From: Pseudomonadota bacterium
GTDB lineage: Bacteria > Pseudomonadota > Alphaproteobacteria > Acetobacterales > Acetobacteraceae
Length of the DNA stretch: 5,665 nucleotides
Direction of reading: 5' to 3'
NCBI GenBank assembly: GCA_021805485.1
Contig: JAJZFF010000127.1
Coordinates: 1 to 5,665, forward strand
Shown: positions 5,241 to 5,665 of the stretch, in pieces
Position numbering within the stretch: position 1 is the first letter of the stretch
Layout: each line of letters starts with the position of its first letter
Program-made: the position numbers and the translations under genes
Notes under the pieces: model-generated
Databases searched by the model: none
Told to the model about the DNA's origin: nothing
What the model saw: only the letters and a program-made list of their open reading frames with translations

Positions 5241-5284
5241 CTCAGGCGAAGGCGGCTCACGGGCGGGCGACTCAGGTAAAGGCG
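5241..5284. repeat. 14-nt imperfect direct repeat, 30-bp period
   Basis: CTCAGGCGAAGGCG (5241-5254) recurs as CTCAGGTAAAGGCG (5271-5284), 12 of 14 identical, in noncoding DNA directly after the SDR stop codon. The 30-bp period suggests a small tandem duplication that has diverged. No function is evident. Confidence 0.5.
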
Positions 5285-5426
5285 TTATCGGGCGCGTTTC
5301 GCAACGATCTCGCGCGCGGGCAGCACCTCGGCCAGCGGCGCCCGAGCCCTTCTGCCGATCATGCCACCGCCAGAAATTCTCGGGCGCCGGCAAGACCCAT
5401 GACGCCGATGACCTGACCCGCGCGTC

Positions 5427-5536
5427 TTTCGCGGCCTCAAGGACTGGCGGCCTTCGCCGCACGCTACGACAAAACCGCACGAAACGTCCTCGCCGGTATC
5501 TGCCGTGTGCTCGCCCTCACCGCATGGATCAGTTGA
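5427..5536 (+). pseudogene. IS5-family transposase, frameshifted C-terminal remnant
   Basis: From 5427 the plus strand encodes FRGLKDWR. After loss of one base near 5451 the frame changes to FAARYDKTARNVLAGI, then CRVLALTAWIS and a TGA at 5534-5536. Together they match the end of IS5-family DDE transposases, where a (F/N)xLKxWRRIATRYDKxARN block with the region's conserved basic residues is followed by a hydrophobic L/A-rich tail ending in W. Only about 36 residues remain, against several hundred in a complete transposase, so it is inactive. TTGAGTCCAGAAACGGGCTA directly after the coding end may be the decayed right terminal repeat, followed by CTAG, a common target for this group. The upstream junction lies near 5420. 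Confidence 0.68.
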
Positions 5537-5665
5537 GTCCAGAAACGGGCTAGCAGGCCGCTGCAAAACGTCTTGGAGCGGGTGTTTTTTTTGACTGTTC
5601 CGCCCCGGATTGGCAGGCAGTTGCCTTGCTGAGGCCCGAGGGTGCTCGGGCTTTGTGGCTCACGT
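5537..5665. other. Noncoding right edge, possible second IS end and T-tract
   Basis: No gene is recognisable. GCTAGCAGGCCGCTGCAAAA (5549-5568) resembles the CTAGCAGGCTGCTGAAAAA-type ends seen on some IS1182/IS5-like elements, and an eight-T run follows at 5585-5592. There is no element body inside the window to confirm it. Confidence 0.3.
5634..5654 (+). terminator. Hairpin with short T-tract, weak terminator candidate
   Basis: GCCCGAG (5634-5640) pairs perfectly with CTCGGGC (5645-5651) across a 4-nt loop, followed only by TTTGTGG. The 7-bp GC-rich stem is strong but the T-tract is poor and no plus-strand gene ends nearby, so the assignment is weak. It could belong to sequence beyond the right edge. 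Confidence 0.3.

Noticed and set aside
1..5665. CRISPR array, tRNA, rRNA or riboswitch
   Set aside because: I saw no regularly spaced repeats beyond one two-copy repeat, no cloverleaf with a TTCGA-type arm and no conserved riboswitch core on either strand by eye.

Overview
The window is GC-rich DNA with the codon style of an alphaproteobacterium. A fragment encoding the C-terminal tetrahaem cytochrome of a photosynthetic reaction centre (pufC) points to a purple-bacterial or aerobic anoxygenic phototroph lineage. An acetic-acid-bacterium relative such as Acidiphilium would fit, but the genus is a guess and only the class is reasonably supported.

The left third (about 1-1700) is a graveyard of insertion-sequence debris around one chromosomal relic. 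On the minus strand lie the C-terminal parts of two different IS3-family OrfB transposases: 1-299, with its catalytic Glu replaced by Ala, and 664-966, cut off upstream of the catalytic core. Between them is about 325 bp with no recognisable gene, including an imperfect inverted repeat. On the plus strand, 1014-1280 encodes the last haem-binding segment of PufC, followed by a strong intrinsic terminator at 1313-1344, which looks like the true end of a puf operon. Next comes a third, internally deleted IS3 remnant (about 1409-1683) in which an OrfA N-terminus is joined almost directly to an OrfB C-terminus.

The right two thirds hold three intact plus-strand genes. The first two form a tight pair with a 5-bp gap: an H-NOX-type haem nitric-oxide sensor (1827-2387) and a cytosolic HAMP/PAS-like-GGDEF-EAL protein (2393-4255). 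Both catalytic domains and the RxxD inhibitory site look intact. H-NOX proteins next to GGDEF/EAL enzymes are an established arrangement for NO-controlled cyclic-di-GMP turnover. Here the H-NOX has the proximal His (H103) but a changed YxSxR haem-propionate motif (Tyr-Arg-Ser-Ser-Asn-Arg). The third gene (4359-5231) is an atypical short-chain dehydrogenase-like protein with a good ribosome binding site and its own upstream palindromes, so it is probably transcribed separately.

The right edge (about 5232-5665) returns to debris: a 14-nt direct repeat, the frameshifted C-terminal end of an IS5-family transposase (5427-5536), and a hairpin near the end. Overall, the NO/c-di-GMP pair and the dehydrogenase form an intact island flanked by decayed mobile elements, and the left side preserves the severed tail of a photosynthesis operon.
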